Shown here: piece by piece, positions 1 to 7,600 of the stretch | Numbering within the stretch: the first letter of the stretch is position 1 | How the letters are laid out: each line of letters begins with the position of its first letter | Origin: Pseudomonadota bacterium | GTDB lineage: Bacteria > Pseudomonadota > Gammaproteobacteria > Pseudomonadales > Pseudohongiellaceae | Direction of reading: 5' to 3' | Assembly (NCBI GenBank): GCA_022563075.1 | Contig: JADFOC010000043.1 | Span: 1-10,628 of the forward strand | Length of the DNA: 10,628 nt | Notes under the pieces: generated by a model | What the model was told of the DNA's origin: nothing | Database searches by the model: none | What the model saw: the letters and a program-made list of their open reading frames with translations, nothing else | Program-made: the position numbers and the translations under genes

Positions 1-465
1 CGCCATCAAGCCCGAAAAGGTAATAATTTTCCCCTGCAATTGGCCGGGGTAATTGGCAAGTTCTGTTGGGGTAACGGCATCGACGTATATAACTTCGCCT
101 TCCACCGGACCATCGGTAGCCGGTGTCCAGGCAACCGGAATGCCGTGAAAGCTCGTTTGCCGGGGTGCAATGAGATCGATTGAGGCGCTTTGATAACTCC
201 AGCCTCGACCAAACTCGAAGCCTTCAAGATGCGCATTCTGCAATCCCCAGGCTGAAAGTTGTTCCTTAGTCCAGTTATTTGCTTCCAGCAACTGCGGCGA
301 ACCAGATAGGCGTGAGCCAATGACGTCTGACAAATATTGTAGTGTATCCATCACCTGAGAATTATAGAATCCTTGCTCCCGAATTCTATTGACTATATCC
401 AGGTCGTTCTGCGCGGCCAGGTTGGATGACACCAATAAACCAAGTATCAGTACATACATTTTCAT
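1..465 (-). CDS. Secreted M28-family metallopeptidase, N-terminal part (cut by window edge)
   Basis: The first 155 residues of a longer protein are visible; the frame stays open to base 1, so the catalytic domain lies outside. The protein starts with a short signal peptide (MKMYVLILGLLVSSNLAAQ, cleavage probably near residue 18). It continues with the conserved opening of periplasmic M28-type peptidases: residues about 39-55 read VMDTLQYLSDVIGSRLS, followed by the GSP, NNWTKEQL and FGRGWSY blocks. From about residue 95 it looks like the start of a PA-type inserted domain (VEGEVIYVD, LQGKIITFSG). Known members are zinc aminopeptidases or carboxypeptidases of the periplasm or outer membrane, but the metal ligands cannot be checked here. 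The ATG at 465 has a good AAGGAG site at 473-478, 7 bases upstream. It is the last minus-strand gene after the oxygenase, 155 bases away, and may have its own promoter. Confidence 0.83.
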   Translation of the reverse strand, partial: MKMYVLILGLLVSSNLAAQNDLDIVNRIREQGFYNSQVMDTLQYLSDVIGSRLSGSPQLLEANNWTKEQLSAWGLQNAHLEGFEFGRGWSYQSASIDLIAPRQTSFHGIPVAWTPATDGPVEGEVIYVDAVTPTELANYPGQLQGKIITFSGLMA

Positions 466-620
466 TATTACTCTCCTTAAGCCATTGGCGTGAGTGCTAT
501 GAACTGGGCTGAGGTCTATTTTCCTGATTGATCGAAAAATAAATATGTCCTCTTGTCCCGGTTCACACTACTCCCCTTTTTGTTTTACTTATCCACACGC
601 GGCCAATATCATCTCGCTGG

Positions 621-1586
621 TTAATTGTATAGTCCGCGCGCGCCGGTTTTCATGGTGCCGTCTTCATCCAGATAAGCCTTGGTGAACTTCATCGCACTTT
701 CGCCTCGGGCAATCGAATCCTCCTGACTCTTATAACCGTAAGCGACGGCCTGTTGTGTCAAGATAGCAAACCGGGCGGGATTTCGATCGAGCATCTGTTG
801 CGGTATTTCGCCGACTAGTCCTTCCTGGGTGCGTATGCAGGGTCTGGCCATGTATAGCGGAACGCTGACCCTGAGACCTGGCGCGGTTCGGTTAAATGCC
901 CCGTGCCAGGTGTTGCCATGCCAGCAAAGCAGCGAGCCAGGTGGGCATTCGACAGCAACGATATTCAGATCACCGTCGGTGCTGACAGCGGTCTCCGCGG
1001 TTTCGGGTGCGCGGCACCATTTATGACTACCTGGCACAAAAGCGGTAGATCCATTCTCCTGGTTAAATTCGGTAAGCACATAAGTCAAATTGCACACTAA
1101 AGCCTGGGGAGGCAGCGGCGAAGGTAACGGAGTATCCATGTGCAGGGCAAAGGTACTCACATTCGGACCTTTCATGAAACAGCCCATGCTCGATAGCACT
1201 ACGCTATAACCGCAGAGATAGCTCGCCATGGTAAGTAGTACCGGATTCATCAAGGCTTCTTCGAATATTTGACCTTCAAATAACAGGCCGATAGGTGAAT
1301 CTCCATCGGCGCCGGTAAACGCCGCAAATCGTCCCTTGTAACCTGCGTGGGTCGATCCCGTTTTCAGATCCGGGCGGATGCCGTTACGGCGTTCCGCTAC
1401 CTCCAGTACCGCTTCCAGTAAACGATCTGCCAATCCATTCGGCGAGGCCAATTGCGGCGGAATGATGGTGTAGCCATAGGCATCCAACTCGGCAATGTGT
1501 TTCTCGATTCCATGCTCGCGGATTTCTCCCCACACCTTCTCCAGCGGTGCCTTGGCTATACTTGGCTGTGCAATCGCTTCACTCAT
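621..1586 (-). CDS. Phytanoyl-CoA dioxygenase (PhyH) family Fe(II)/2-oxoglutarate oxygenase
   Basis: A 321-residue cytoplasmic protein without signal peptide, the normal length for bacterial PhyH-family oxygenases. The non-haem iron triad is visible: the HxD pair is H149/D151 in FALHMDTPLP, and the distal histidine is probably H228 in NTWHGAFNRT. R239, 11 residues after H228, is the expected 2-oxoglutarate carboxylate binder. The family signature ENGSTAFVPGSHK (about 177-189) lies between them. Members hydroxylate or otherwise oxidise an aliphatic carbon using O2 and 2-oxoglutarate, releasing CO2 and succinate; substrates vary widely and cannot be read from sequence. The ATG at 1586 has a GGGGA purine run about 8-9 bases upstream. 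The gene lies 137 bases downstream of the ene-reductase on the same strand, so co-transcription is possible but the gap is wide. Family is certain; substrate unknown. Confidence 0.93.
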   Translation of the reverse strand: MSEAIAQPSIAKAPLEKVWGEIREHGIEKHIAELDAYGYTIIPPQLASPNGLADRLLEAVLEVAERRNGIRPDLKTGSTHAGYKGRFAAFTGADGDSPIGLLFEGQIFEEALMNPVLLTMASYLCGYSVVLSSMGCFMKGPNVSTFALHMDTPLPSPLPPQALVCNLTYVLTEFNQENGSTAFVPGSHKWCRAPETAETAVSTDGDLNIVAVECPPGSLLCWHGNTWHGAFNRTAPGLRVSVPLYMARPCIRTQEGLVGEIPQQMLDRNPARFAILTQQAVAYGYKSQEDSIARGESAMKFTKAYLDEDGTMKTGARGLYN

Positions 1587-1723
1587 CAGTCATTTCCCCG
1601 AATCATAGGATGGCAAAAGCCCTGGAATGGATTAGGACAGAAACAAGATAAACGCCCCATTTATCTGAGTCCACTTATTTCAATGCCCGCGCACCCAGGT
1701 GGCGTAAATAATTTCGGCTGCCT

Positions 1724-2803
1724 TCACTCGGATGCAACAAATCCCTTCCACGTGTTCATGTAGGCAATAAACTTTTCTGACAGCCCTTCGCCGATTAGAT
1801 ATTCAGTACTAACTGGAATTTCCACCGGCGCAAAGTCGACATTACGCTGATATTGTTTGGGGAAATCATGATGCAAAATGGCAGCCCTGCCTAACATAAT
1901 CCAGTCAACGCCAGCGGCCAGCACTTTTTCGGCATCGGCGGGTGTACGAATTTTTCCGGCGACGCCAAGCCGTACGCCGCCACGATTTAGTCCGGTGAAA
2001 TAAGACAGCAGGCTGCGCCCCTGCAACTCTTCTTCTATGGGTTCTTTGAAGACATTCCACAACGACATGTCCAGAAAATCGATCTGGCCCTCATCCATTA
2101 AGCGCTGTGCAACCAGCAATATTTCAGACAATTTCACGCCAAAGCGTTCGGGTGACAGACGTACGCCAACCATGAAATCAGGCCGACATTGCCTGCGGAT
2201 GCCGCCGATAATTTCGAAGATGATGCGGCTTCTGTTCTCCAGGGTACCGCCATACTGATCGCTGCGCTGATTAATCTCGCTACTGAGAAACTGACAGAGC
2301 ATGTAACCGTGCGCCCCGTGAATCTCGATACCATCAAAACCGGCTCGTTCGGCTCTCCCGGCCGCCGCTACAAAATCACTTACCAATAGCTCGACTTCTT
2401 GAGTAGACAAGGCCCTGGCGCCAGTTTCTTCATTTGCAGAAGGACATACCGGTGCTTCACCGATTACATCCCTTGGTGAGCGCATGCCTGCATGATGAAG
2501 CTGACAGATGGAGATACTGTGGTGGCTGTTTATTTTATTCGCCAGGCGGGTTAAGCCCGGCACATGATCATCAGCAAACACGCCCAGTTGTCCGGCGAAT
2601 CCCTGGCCGATGGCTTGCACCTGCGCCGCACAAGTCATGGTGAGACCAAAGCCACCTTCGGCTCGCATAGTTAGCCATTTGTATTCCTCATTGGACAAAA
2701 CCCCGTCATCATGGCTTTGCAAATTCGTGAGAGGAGCTAACATGAAGCGATTCTTCATGTCAGGACCGCGGGTAAAGCTTAAGGGTTCAAACAGCTGACT
2801 CAT
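1724..2803 (-). CDS. NADH:flavin oxidoreductase, Old Yellow Enzyme family
   Basis: A 359-residue FMN-dependent TIM-barrel enzyme, usual length for the family. The start MSQLFEPLSFTRGPDMKNR is the standard OYE opening, so ATG 2803 is chosen. The frame stays open upstream to 2920, but that 39-residue extension does not look like the family. The upstream SD is weak. Visible signatures, counted from this start: APLTN at 23-27 (FMN binding), QLHHAG at 101-106, and HGAHGY at 162-167 with the two histidines that bind the substrate carbonyl and the tyrosine proton donor. NQRSDQYGGTLENRSR follows at 178-193. GKIRTPADAEKVLAAG and WIMLGRAAI near 283-309 form the FMN phosphate site. Such enzymes reduce activated C=C bonds of enones, or act on nitro or N-methyl compounds; the natural substrate cannot be inferred. 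There is no Fe-S cysteine cluster or second FAD/NAD domain, so it is the short OYE type rather than the 2,4-dienoyl-CoA reductase type. Confidence 0.94.
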   Translation of the reverse strand: MSQLFEPLSFTRGPDMKNRFMLAPLTNLQSHDDGVLSNEEYKWLTMRAEGGFGLTMTCAAQVQAIGQGFAGQLGVFADDHVPGLTRLANKINSHHSISICQLHHAGMRSPRDVIGEAPVCPSANEETGARALSTQEVELLVSDFVAAAGRAERAGFDGIEIHGAHGYMLCQFLSSEINQRSDQYGGTLENRSRIIFEIIGGIRRQCRPDFMVGVRLSPERFGVKLSEILLVAQRLMDEGQIDFLDMSLWNVFKEPIEEELQGRSLLSYFTGLNRGGVRLGVAGKIRTPADAEKVLAAGVDWIMLGRAAILHHDFPKQYQRNVDFAPVEIPVSTEYLIGEGLSEKFIAYMNTWKGFVASE

Positions 2804-3416
2804 AGATTGGCTACCAGTTATTAAAACTGAGGCGAAATTAAAAGGGTGAGAGAGTACTACTTCTGCAAGACAAACGAAATGTCGGTGAATTGCTGCCGGG
2901 GCGCGAGAACAAACATGCATTTAATCTCATTGGAATATAGCTTGCAAGTTAATGCAAAATCTTGTTCTTGTGTAGGCGAAACATGTGTACTCCATTATCG
3001 TGATTAGCCATTAAATCTCCTGATTTGACCGAGACCTGCCCTGTGTATCTGCCTGTTTCTGGTCTGCATTCTCGCCCAATTATCTCTCAGCCAAATCATT
3101 CTCAAGGTCCAATTGCGTGAGCCTAAATCGATGGCACGGCCATACGGTATATTGAATGAATTCAACGGGAAATCGGTAGCGTTCGAACCAGGTATTTGGA
3201 GTATGCTTGGAACAACTTTTACCAACAGGCATTTAACTAATCGGTTTGGTCCCAAATGGTTTCACTATTAGAAGCAGCGTGATCAAGGTCCGGGAAAAGA
3301 TCGCCTATTATAGCTGTACAACCCATTGATGCGGACATCATACTATTGCATTAACAGCTTAAGTGCGCCCTGCCCTTGGTTAAATGCCATGGCACGGTCT
3401 TGCCGAGGAATAAGAA
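2804..3416. other. 613-base gene-poor intergenic region between divergent genes
   Basis: This region separates the minus-strand ene-reductase from the plus-strand quinoprotein and must carry promoters for both. I see no convincing -35/-10 pair. The best plus-strand -10-like hexamer is TATTAT near 3308-3313, without a matching -35. Two overlapping open frames exist: 3004-3255 on minus, and 3029-3271 on plus, the latter with an ATG only at 3131. Neither has a Shine-Dalgarno site or a family I recognise, so neither is called as a gene. No tRNA, riboswitch-like or terminator structure was seen. Confidence 0.6.
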
Positions 3417-5513
3417 ATGAAAATAGTAAATAGTAAATTCACACTCATCTCTAGCCTCAGTGTGTCCGGTTTAATTGTGGCATTGGCCGTGATGGTGACT
3501 ATGTCTTCAGCATCATCCCAGGACCGGGGCACGCCCTACGGAGAATGGCATTTCCAGAGTGGCGACGCCTGGGGCACGCGGTACTCGCCACTGAACCAGA
3601 TCGACCAGACAAATTTTTCGAGTCTGGAAACCGCCTGGATCTGGCGTGGTGATAACTTCGGGCCGGAAGTGGACTACATTAACCGTGCTACACCACTCTA
3701 TGTGGACGGTAAGCTTTACACCAGCGCCGGGTCCCGGCGCAGTATCGTCGCTATCGACCCGGCTACCGGTGAGACGCTCTGGACATTTCGTGAACCCCAT
3801 ACTGTCCGCTGGGAAAGATCCATGCGCGCCAGTTACGGCAAAGGGCTTTCCTACGGGAAGATAAACGGGCGGGGCGTGATCTATTTCACCAGCCCGGCGT
3901 TTTTCCTGTGGGCACTGGACGCGGCAACCGGCTTGCCGGTGGAAGGTTGGGGCACACCGGTGCCACTAGAGAATTTCCCACAAACCGGGGTGGTGGATTT
4001 ACTGCCGGATCTGCTTGCTGACTGGGGCCCCTGGCAGGGAGCACAATTGGATTATGATCCAGATTTTGGTATTCCCCGCGAATTGGGATACATCACCAGT
4101 TCCTCGCCTCCTATCGTAGTCAACGATGTCATCGTGGTGGGTAATTCGGCGGAACAGGGCTACAACCAGACCCGCATCGAAAATGTACCGGGTGATATTC
4201 TCGGTTACGACGCCCGCACCGGACAATATAAATGGAAATTTCATGTCATTCCGCGACCGGGGGAGGTGGGGCATGAAACCTGGGAAAACGACGCCTGGTC
4301 GTACACCGGCGATGTCTCTTCCTGGGCTCCCATGGCGGCGGATCTGGAGCGGGGCATGGTCTATATACCCACCAACACCGTCACCATCGATTACTTCGGT
4401 GGTTTTAGTCCTGGCAATAATCTTTTTTCAACCAGTGTCATCGCTCTGAATGTCGAAACCGGGGAGCGAGTCTGGCACTACCAGATCGTGCACAGCGACC
4501 AGTGGAACTATGATCTACCCAATGTGCCGCTACTGGCCGATTTAGTCGTGGATGGCAGAGCCATTCCCGCACTGATTCAAAACACCAAGCACGGTTTTAT
4601 CTTCGCCTTTAACCGCGAAACCGGAGAACCCATCTGGCCCATTGAGGAACGACCGGTAACCCAGACCAGCGTGCCGGGTAACTGGAGTGCGCCCACCCAG
4701 CCTTTTCCTACCAGGCCGGAATACCTGGAACCGATTGGTCTCACCCCTGACCGGATCATCGACTGGACGCCGGAAATACGCGAGGAGGCGCTCGGGCTCA
4801 TCGCGGAATTTCGTATCGGTGGTCCTTTCATGCCACGCAATCACACCGGATTTGAAGGGCCCGTAAATATCCGCTGTGAGGGCGGACTGAATATTTACCA
4901 TCCCGCCATCATCGACCCAACCACGGGCATCATGTATGCCTCCCACAAACCCCGCTGCAGCGGCGGCCTGGTGCAACCGGGAGCGGATGTCGATTCCCCA
5001 GATGACATCATGACCACCGGCACAACCATCGCCGCCTGGGTCGCCGGGCGCGGCGTCAATCTGCCAAGGGTACAGGGCCTGCCCATCTTCAAGCCTCCCT
5101 ACAATCGTCTTTCTGCCTACGATATGAACCTGGGTGAACGCATCTGGTGGATTCCAATCTCGGAGCCATCGGAGCAGGTGAAAAATCATCCGGCACTGGC
5201 CGGTGTGGATCTTTCCGCTTGGGGCGGCGGTGGGTTTGCCAGTCAGGGCGGTGAGACTATTCAAATGGTGATGGGTGATCTTCTGGTGTATACCACCGAA
5301 GGATTGCGCGGCGTACCGCAACTCAGCGAGAACGGTATGCCCCTGCTCAATGCCGCCAACAAACTCACCGGCGAGTTACTGGCGCAGGTTGAAATTCCAG
5401 TCACTGGTCAGTACGGAATGATGACTTATCTGCATCAGGGCAAGCAGTATCTGGTAATCCAAATTGCCGGCGGGGAGTACCCGGGTTCGCTGTTGGCGCT
5501 TACATTACCCTGA
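3417..5513 (+). CDS. Secreted PQQ-dependent quinoprotein dehydrogenase (no haem domain)
   Basis: A 698-residue periplasmic enzyme with a signal peptide (hydrophobic core about 10-30, cleavage near ASS|QDR at 34-35) and then an eight-bladed beta-propeller. The N-terminal docking motif GDAWGTRYSPLNQI (49-62) is the hallmark of PQQ dehydrogenases. Repeated blade ends such as LYTSAGSRRSIVAIDPATGE, LGYDARTGQYKW, VIALNVETGERVW and IFAFNRETGEPIW are clear. The segment HSDQWNYDLP (359-368) corresponds to the HxDxWxxD block that carries the catalytic aspartate in glucose-type quinoproteins, and NTKHG (389-393) supplies the PQQ-contacting lysine (K391). It lacks the vicinal Cys-Cys disulfide of methanol/ethanol dehydrogenases; I see only C487 and C514. 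It also lacks any CxxCH, so it needs an external acceptor, plausibly the cytochromes encoded downstream. Substrate is unknown: a sugar, alcohol or aldehyde. The ATG has GAGGAA at 3405-3410, 6 bases upstream. Confidence 0.94.
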   Translation: MKIVNSKFTLISSLSVSGLIVALAVMVTMSSASSQDRGTPYGEWHFQSGDAWGTRYSPLNQIDQTNFSSLETAWIWRGDNFGPEVDYINRATPLYVDGKLYTSAGSRRSIVAIDPATGETLWTFREPHTVRWERSMRASYGKGLSYGKINGRGVIYFTSPAFFLWALDAATGLPVEGWGTPVPLENFPQTGVVDLLPDLLADWGPWQGAQLDYDPDFGIPRELGYITSSSPPIVVNDVIVVGNSAEQGYNQTRIENVPGDILGYDARTGQYKWKFHVIPRPGEVGHETWENDAWSYTGDVSSWAPMAADLERGMVYIPTNTVTIDYFGGFSPGNNLFSTSVIALNVETGERVWHYQIVHSDQWNYDLPNVPLLADLVVDGRAIPALIQNTKHGFIFAFNRETGEPIWPIEERPVTQTSVPGNWSAPTQPFPTRPEYLEPIGLTPDRIIDWTPEIREEALGLIAEFRIGGPFMPRNHTGFEGPVNIRCEGGLNIYHPAIIDPTTGIMYASHKPRCSGGLVQPGADVDSPDDIMTTGTTIAAWVAGRGVNLPRVQGLPIFKPPYNRLSAYDMNLGERIWWIPISEPSEQVKNHPALAGVDLSAWGGGGFASQGGETIQMVMGDLLVYTTEGLRGVPQLSENGMPLLNAANKLTGELLAQVEIPVTGQYGMMTYLHQGKQYLVIQIAGGEYPGSLLALTLP

Positions 5514-5870
5514 GCGGAGGCGTATCTCCTTAGCGGCCAGCAATACTTTGAACGCAATCCATTGTGAGCAGGCATGGTTGGTGATCCCGTTGACTATAGA
5601 TGCTCAAGCTATCAGATAAACCGGCTTGGTACTGAATCGAAACTGTTAAGTCCGCAGCCACTGTCCCTTCCATTGGGAATGTTGAAGGCGGAAAGGCTTG
5701 CAAACTATAGACAATTTCTCCAATCCGAAGCAACACAGGAACTACTGTTTGATATTCGATACGCGCTGAATAAGGGCTTATTGCCAGGAACCGAACGGTT
5801 TAAGTCTGAACTGGAGGAATTGACTGCCCGTCGTATAAGACCAAGCCAACGTACATCATCAAGGCCCTGA
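5514..5870 (+). pseudogene. C-terminal remnant of a REP-associated tyrosine transposase (RAYT)
   Basis: The frame from 5514 reads AEAYLLSGQQYFERNPL, a stop (TGA 5565-5567), then AGMVGDPVDYRCSSYQINRL. This matches the RAYT/IS200-like Y1 transposase block usually seen as YLLTCQRYIELNPVRAGMV.DP.DYRWSSY. The stop sits where arginine is expected (CGA to TGA), and the usual tryptophan of WSSY is cysteine. The tail continues in family style: KLLSPQPLSLPLG, LLFDIRYALNKGLL, GTERFKSELEELTARRIRP. The N-terminal two thirds, with the HUH motif and catalytic tyrosine, are absent from the window, so this is dead. An open piece from ATG 5574 (98 residues) could be mistaken for a hypothetical gene. The remnant begins at the codon after the quinoprotein stop and in the same frame. 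No REP hairpins are evident at its edges. Confidence 0.85.
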
Positions 5871-5900
5871 AACTGTTGTATATTTACTCCGAGCCCATTT

Positions 5901-5915
5901 TCAGATTTAATCTGA
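5901..5915. repeat. Short perfect inverted repeat at the 3' end of the dhc gene
   Basis: TCAGATT-T-AATCTGA, two 7-base arms around one central base, lies 1 base beyond the stop codon of the minus-strand dihaem cytochrome gene. It is AT-rich and has no T-run on either strand, so it is not a standard intrinsic terminator. It could stabilise the 3' end of the mRNA, bind a regulator, or be chance. Confidence 0.4.
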
Positions 5916-5916
5916 G

Positions 5917-6456
5917 CTACTGAAAAGTAGGCCCATAACCAGGTGATATCAGCTCTTTATCGAATAACGCCTGGTCCGCCTGTCGATGACAGTCCTGGCA
6001 AGGACTGAAAAATCCCACGCCCAAGTCAATTCCTTCCAATAATTCGTATTCCGATTCGTGGGCCTGAATAAAACCTGGTAACTCGGTGATCCGCAATGGC
6101 GCCTCGGTTGGAATATTTCTTAATAACATACTCCACTTGGAAGGCTGACCCGGCCGCAAGGCATTCTCTTCTAAATAATTACTAATATAAGAAGCGGTTT
6201 CATTATCTGTTTCGGCATTATCCTCAAAATGCTCTTCCAGGCCCTGCATGATTCCCTGCCAACTTCCCACCGGCAGCAAACCTGGCGCATAGGCAAGATG
6301 ACAGGCCCCGCATTCTTCTACATAGAGTTCATCAGGCTGATAAACTTCTTCACCTTCCAGCGCGTAGATTACAATACCGCCGATACCAAAAAGCAGTACC
6401 GCACCCAGCAACCCATTTCCTAGTGACCTCTGTGTTTTACTCAGCTGTGTGTCCAT
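5917..6456 (-). CDS. dhc: Dihaem cytochrome c (DHC family), membrane-anchored
   Basis: A 179-residue protein with a short charged N-terminus, one hydrophobic segment (about 14-32, probably an uncleaved anchor since no AxA site is evident) and a periplasmic domain with two c-type haem sites, CGACH (49-53) and CQDCH (153-157). The segments HLAYAPGLLPVGSWQGIM (53-70) and LRITELPGF (121-129) are typical of the DHC family (Pfam dihaem cytochrome c), known from Rhodobacter-type shp-dhc-cytb loci. There DHC is regarded as an electron donor to the SHP haem protein. Here it is the last gene of that same set, 62 bases downstream of the SHP-like gene; its own SD is weak. It is clearly paralogous to the dihaem cytochrome at 7751-8335. 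Electron-transfer role is family knowledge; the partner here is inferred from neighbours. Confidence 0.9.
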   Translation of the reverse strand: MDTQLSKTQRSLGNGLLGAVLLFGIGGIVIYALEGEEVYQPDELYVEECGACHLAYAPGLLPVGSWQGIMQGLEEHFEDNAETDNETASYISNYLEENALRPGQPSKWSMLLRNIPTEAPLRITELPGFIQAHESEYELLEGIDLGVGFFSPCQDCHRQADQALFDKELISPGYGPTFQ

Positions 6457-6518
6457 AGTTTTACCATTTCTTTGAATTCAGCTTAGCCATCTCCAGCCAG
6501 GCATGGCATACCACCGAC

Positions 6519-6929
6519 TTACTGTTGACTAAGCCAAAACAGAATATCGCCTTTCTCCTGCACCGTGCATTCTCGCCCAAACGTCCACTTACAATTGCGT
6601 AAGAACCATTTGTTAATTTTCCTTCTGCTAGTCAACCGCTCCGAATTAACTGAAGGCGCCATCGGTTCGATCAGCTTTCCTGTTCTTTCGTGACTGCCTG
6701 CAGTGAAAAGAGACTCTCCATGACAAGTTGTGCAACTTCGTCCATTGGGCTGGACAGCGGTCCATGTTTCGAGTCCCGCTGCAATAGTAAAGGGTCTCGC
6801 TGCCGCACTCAAATACTCCTGCAACAGGGCGTCTGAAATTTCAGTGGGATAAGCAGGAGTGATTACCAGGAACTGCAGTGTCAGAGCAGTTATCGTCAGC
6901 AATAGGTTGCATGATAAGCGACAGATCAT
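6519..6929 (-). CDS. shp: SHP-like monohaem cytochrome c (DUF1924 family)
   Basis: A 136-residue secreted cytochrome. A signal peptide (hydrophobic about 8-25, cleavage near residue 28) precedes a small haem domain with CTTCH at 66-70. The C-terminal half follows the sphaeroides haem protein pattern: SVNSERLTSRRKINKWFLRN (93-112), then C113, GREC with C121, and EKGDILFWL at the end. In SHP an asparagine immediately before a cysteine is the weak sixth haem ligand that leaves on reduction so O2 or NO can bind; N112 in RNC is at that place. C113 and C121 have the spacing of the SHP disulfide as I recall it. The ATG overlaps the cytochrome b stop as ATGA (6926-6929) with a strong AAGGAG at 6937-6942, indicating translational coupling. 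Expected role: periplasmic haem protein reduced by DHC; its physiological substrate in the family is not settled. Confidence 0.87.
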   Translation of the reverse strand: MICRLSCNLLLTITALTLQFLVITPAYPTEISDALLQEYLSAAARPFTIAAGLETWTAVQPNGRSCTTCHGESLFTAGSHERTGKLIEPMAPSVNSERLTSRRKINKWFLRNCKWTFGRECTVQEKGDILFWLSQQ

Positions 6930-7600
6930 CGCTGCTCTCCTTTTCCATTTTTATGACCAGTGATCATCGCCTTGGTGAGGTTCTCCCGCAGAGAATAACT
7001 GCTTAATAACACACCTGTTACATGGACAATAACCAATACTAACGAAAAATCAGCAAAAAATTCGTGAACGTCTTCCAGCAAATCTCCTGGCCATGAACTA
7101 ACAAAAGTCTTAGCCAGCGGACCACTACCTTCCAGTGCGTACAATGTCATCCCGGTCAGAGCAGTAATAAGCATGCCGGCTAACAAAGCCACAATCATCG
7201 CCGCCCCTGCTGGATTATGTCCAAGGTATGATCTGGCTCTGCCACGTACTAACTGCACCAGGTATCGAAGTGATTCCTTTGGCCGCACCACGAAGTCTAC
7301 AAAACGCGCACGGTCTGATCCAATAAATCCCCAGACCACACGAAACAGCACCAGCAAGGCAACGGTATAGCCAGCGTGACTATGCAGCCTTAGCCTGTCT
7401 CCCTCAAGAAAATAGGCCAGCCCAAAGAAAAAAGCCAGTGCCCAATGGAAGACGCGGACTTGTAAATCCCATACCTGGATTGATTTCTTCTCTCGAGGCT
7501 CGATAGCCGTACTCTCGGTTCTTGCTCTACAATCAGGCTGCAACAATAAGATCGTTCTACCATTCCTGGCTGAATAGCGAATAGCGTGCAAACGCTCCAA
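6926..7600 (-). CDS. Cytochrome b561-type membrane protein of the shp-dhc locus
   Basis: A four-helix integral membrane di-haem b protein. Counting from TTG 7600, helices lie at about 48-66, 77-97, 131-155 and 182-200. Likely haem ligands are H52 (RVFHWAL), H73 or H75 (LHSHAGY), H179 (DVHEFF) and H193 (IVHVTG). The family includes the b subunits of NiFe hydrogenases and the cytb of Rhodobacter shp operons. It probably exchanges electrons between the quinone pool and periplasmic DHC. It is the first gene of the operon and overlaps shp by 4 bases. The start is uncertain: homology begins near residue 42 (QVWDLQVRVFHW), and between the in-frame stop at 7616-7618 and that point there is no ATG or GTG. 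Only TTG codons occur (7600, 7591, 7546, 7543), none with a good SD. The first 35-40 residues given here may be untranslated. Confidence 0.88.
   Translation of the reverse strand: MERLHAIRYSARNGRTILLLQPDCRARTESTAIEPREKKSIQVWDLQVRVFHWALAFFFGLAYFLEGDRLRLHSHAGYTVALLVLFRVVWGFIGSDRARFVDFVVRPKESLRYLVQLVRGRARSYLGHNPAGAAMIVALLAGMLITALTGMTLYALEGSGPLAKTFVSSWPGDLLEDVHEFFADFSLVLVIVHVTGVLLSSYSLRENLTKAMITGHKNGKGEQR

Noticed and set aside
1688..1706. Imperfect hairpin GCGCACCCAGGTGGCG after the OYE gene
   Set aside because: Short, with a mismatch, and no T-run follows, so it is not called a terminator.
2804..2920. 39-residue N-terminal extension of the OYE-family enzyme
   Set aside because: The family's normal N-terminus starts at MSQLFEPL (2803); the extension has no similarity to the family and no SD site.
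3004..3255. Minus-strand open frame of 83 codons in the intergenic region
   Set aside because: No Shine-Dalgarno site, no recognisable domain, and it overlaps another unsupported plus-strand frame.
4542..5321. Long minus-strand open frame (259 codons) opposite the quinoprotein gene
   Set aside because: It is fully antisense to a clear PQQ dehydrogenase with conserved motifs; the translation has no family signature and reflects the base composition of the real gene.
5565..5567. TGA as a recoded sense codon in the transposase remnant
   Set aside because: TGA ends other intact genes here (for example at 1724, 5511 and 6926), and the remnant lacks its catalytic part, so a simple CGA-to-TGA decay explains it.
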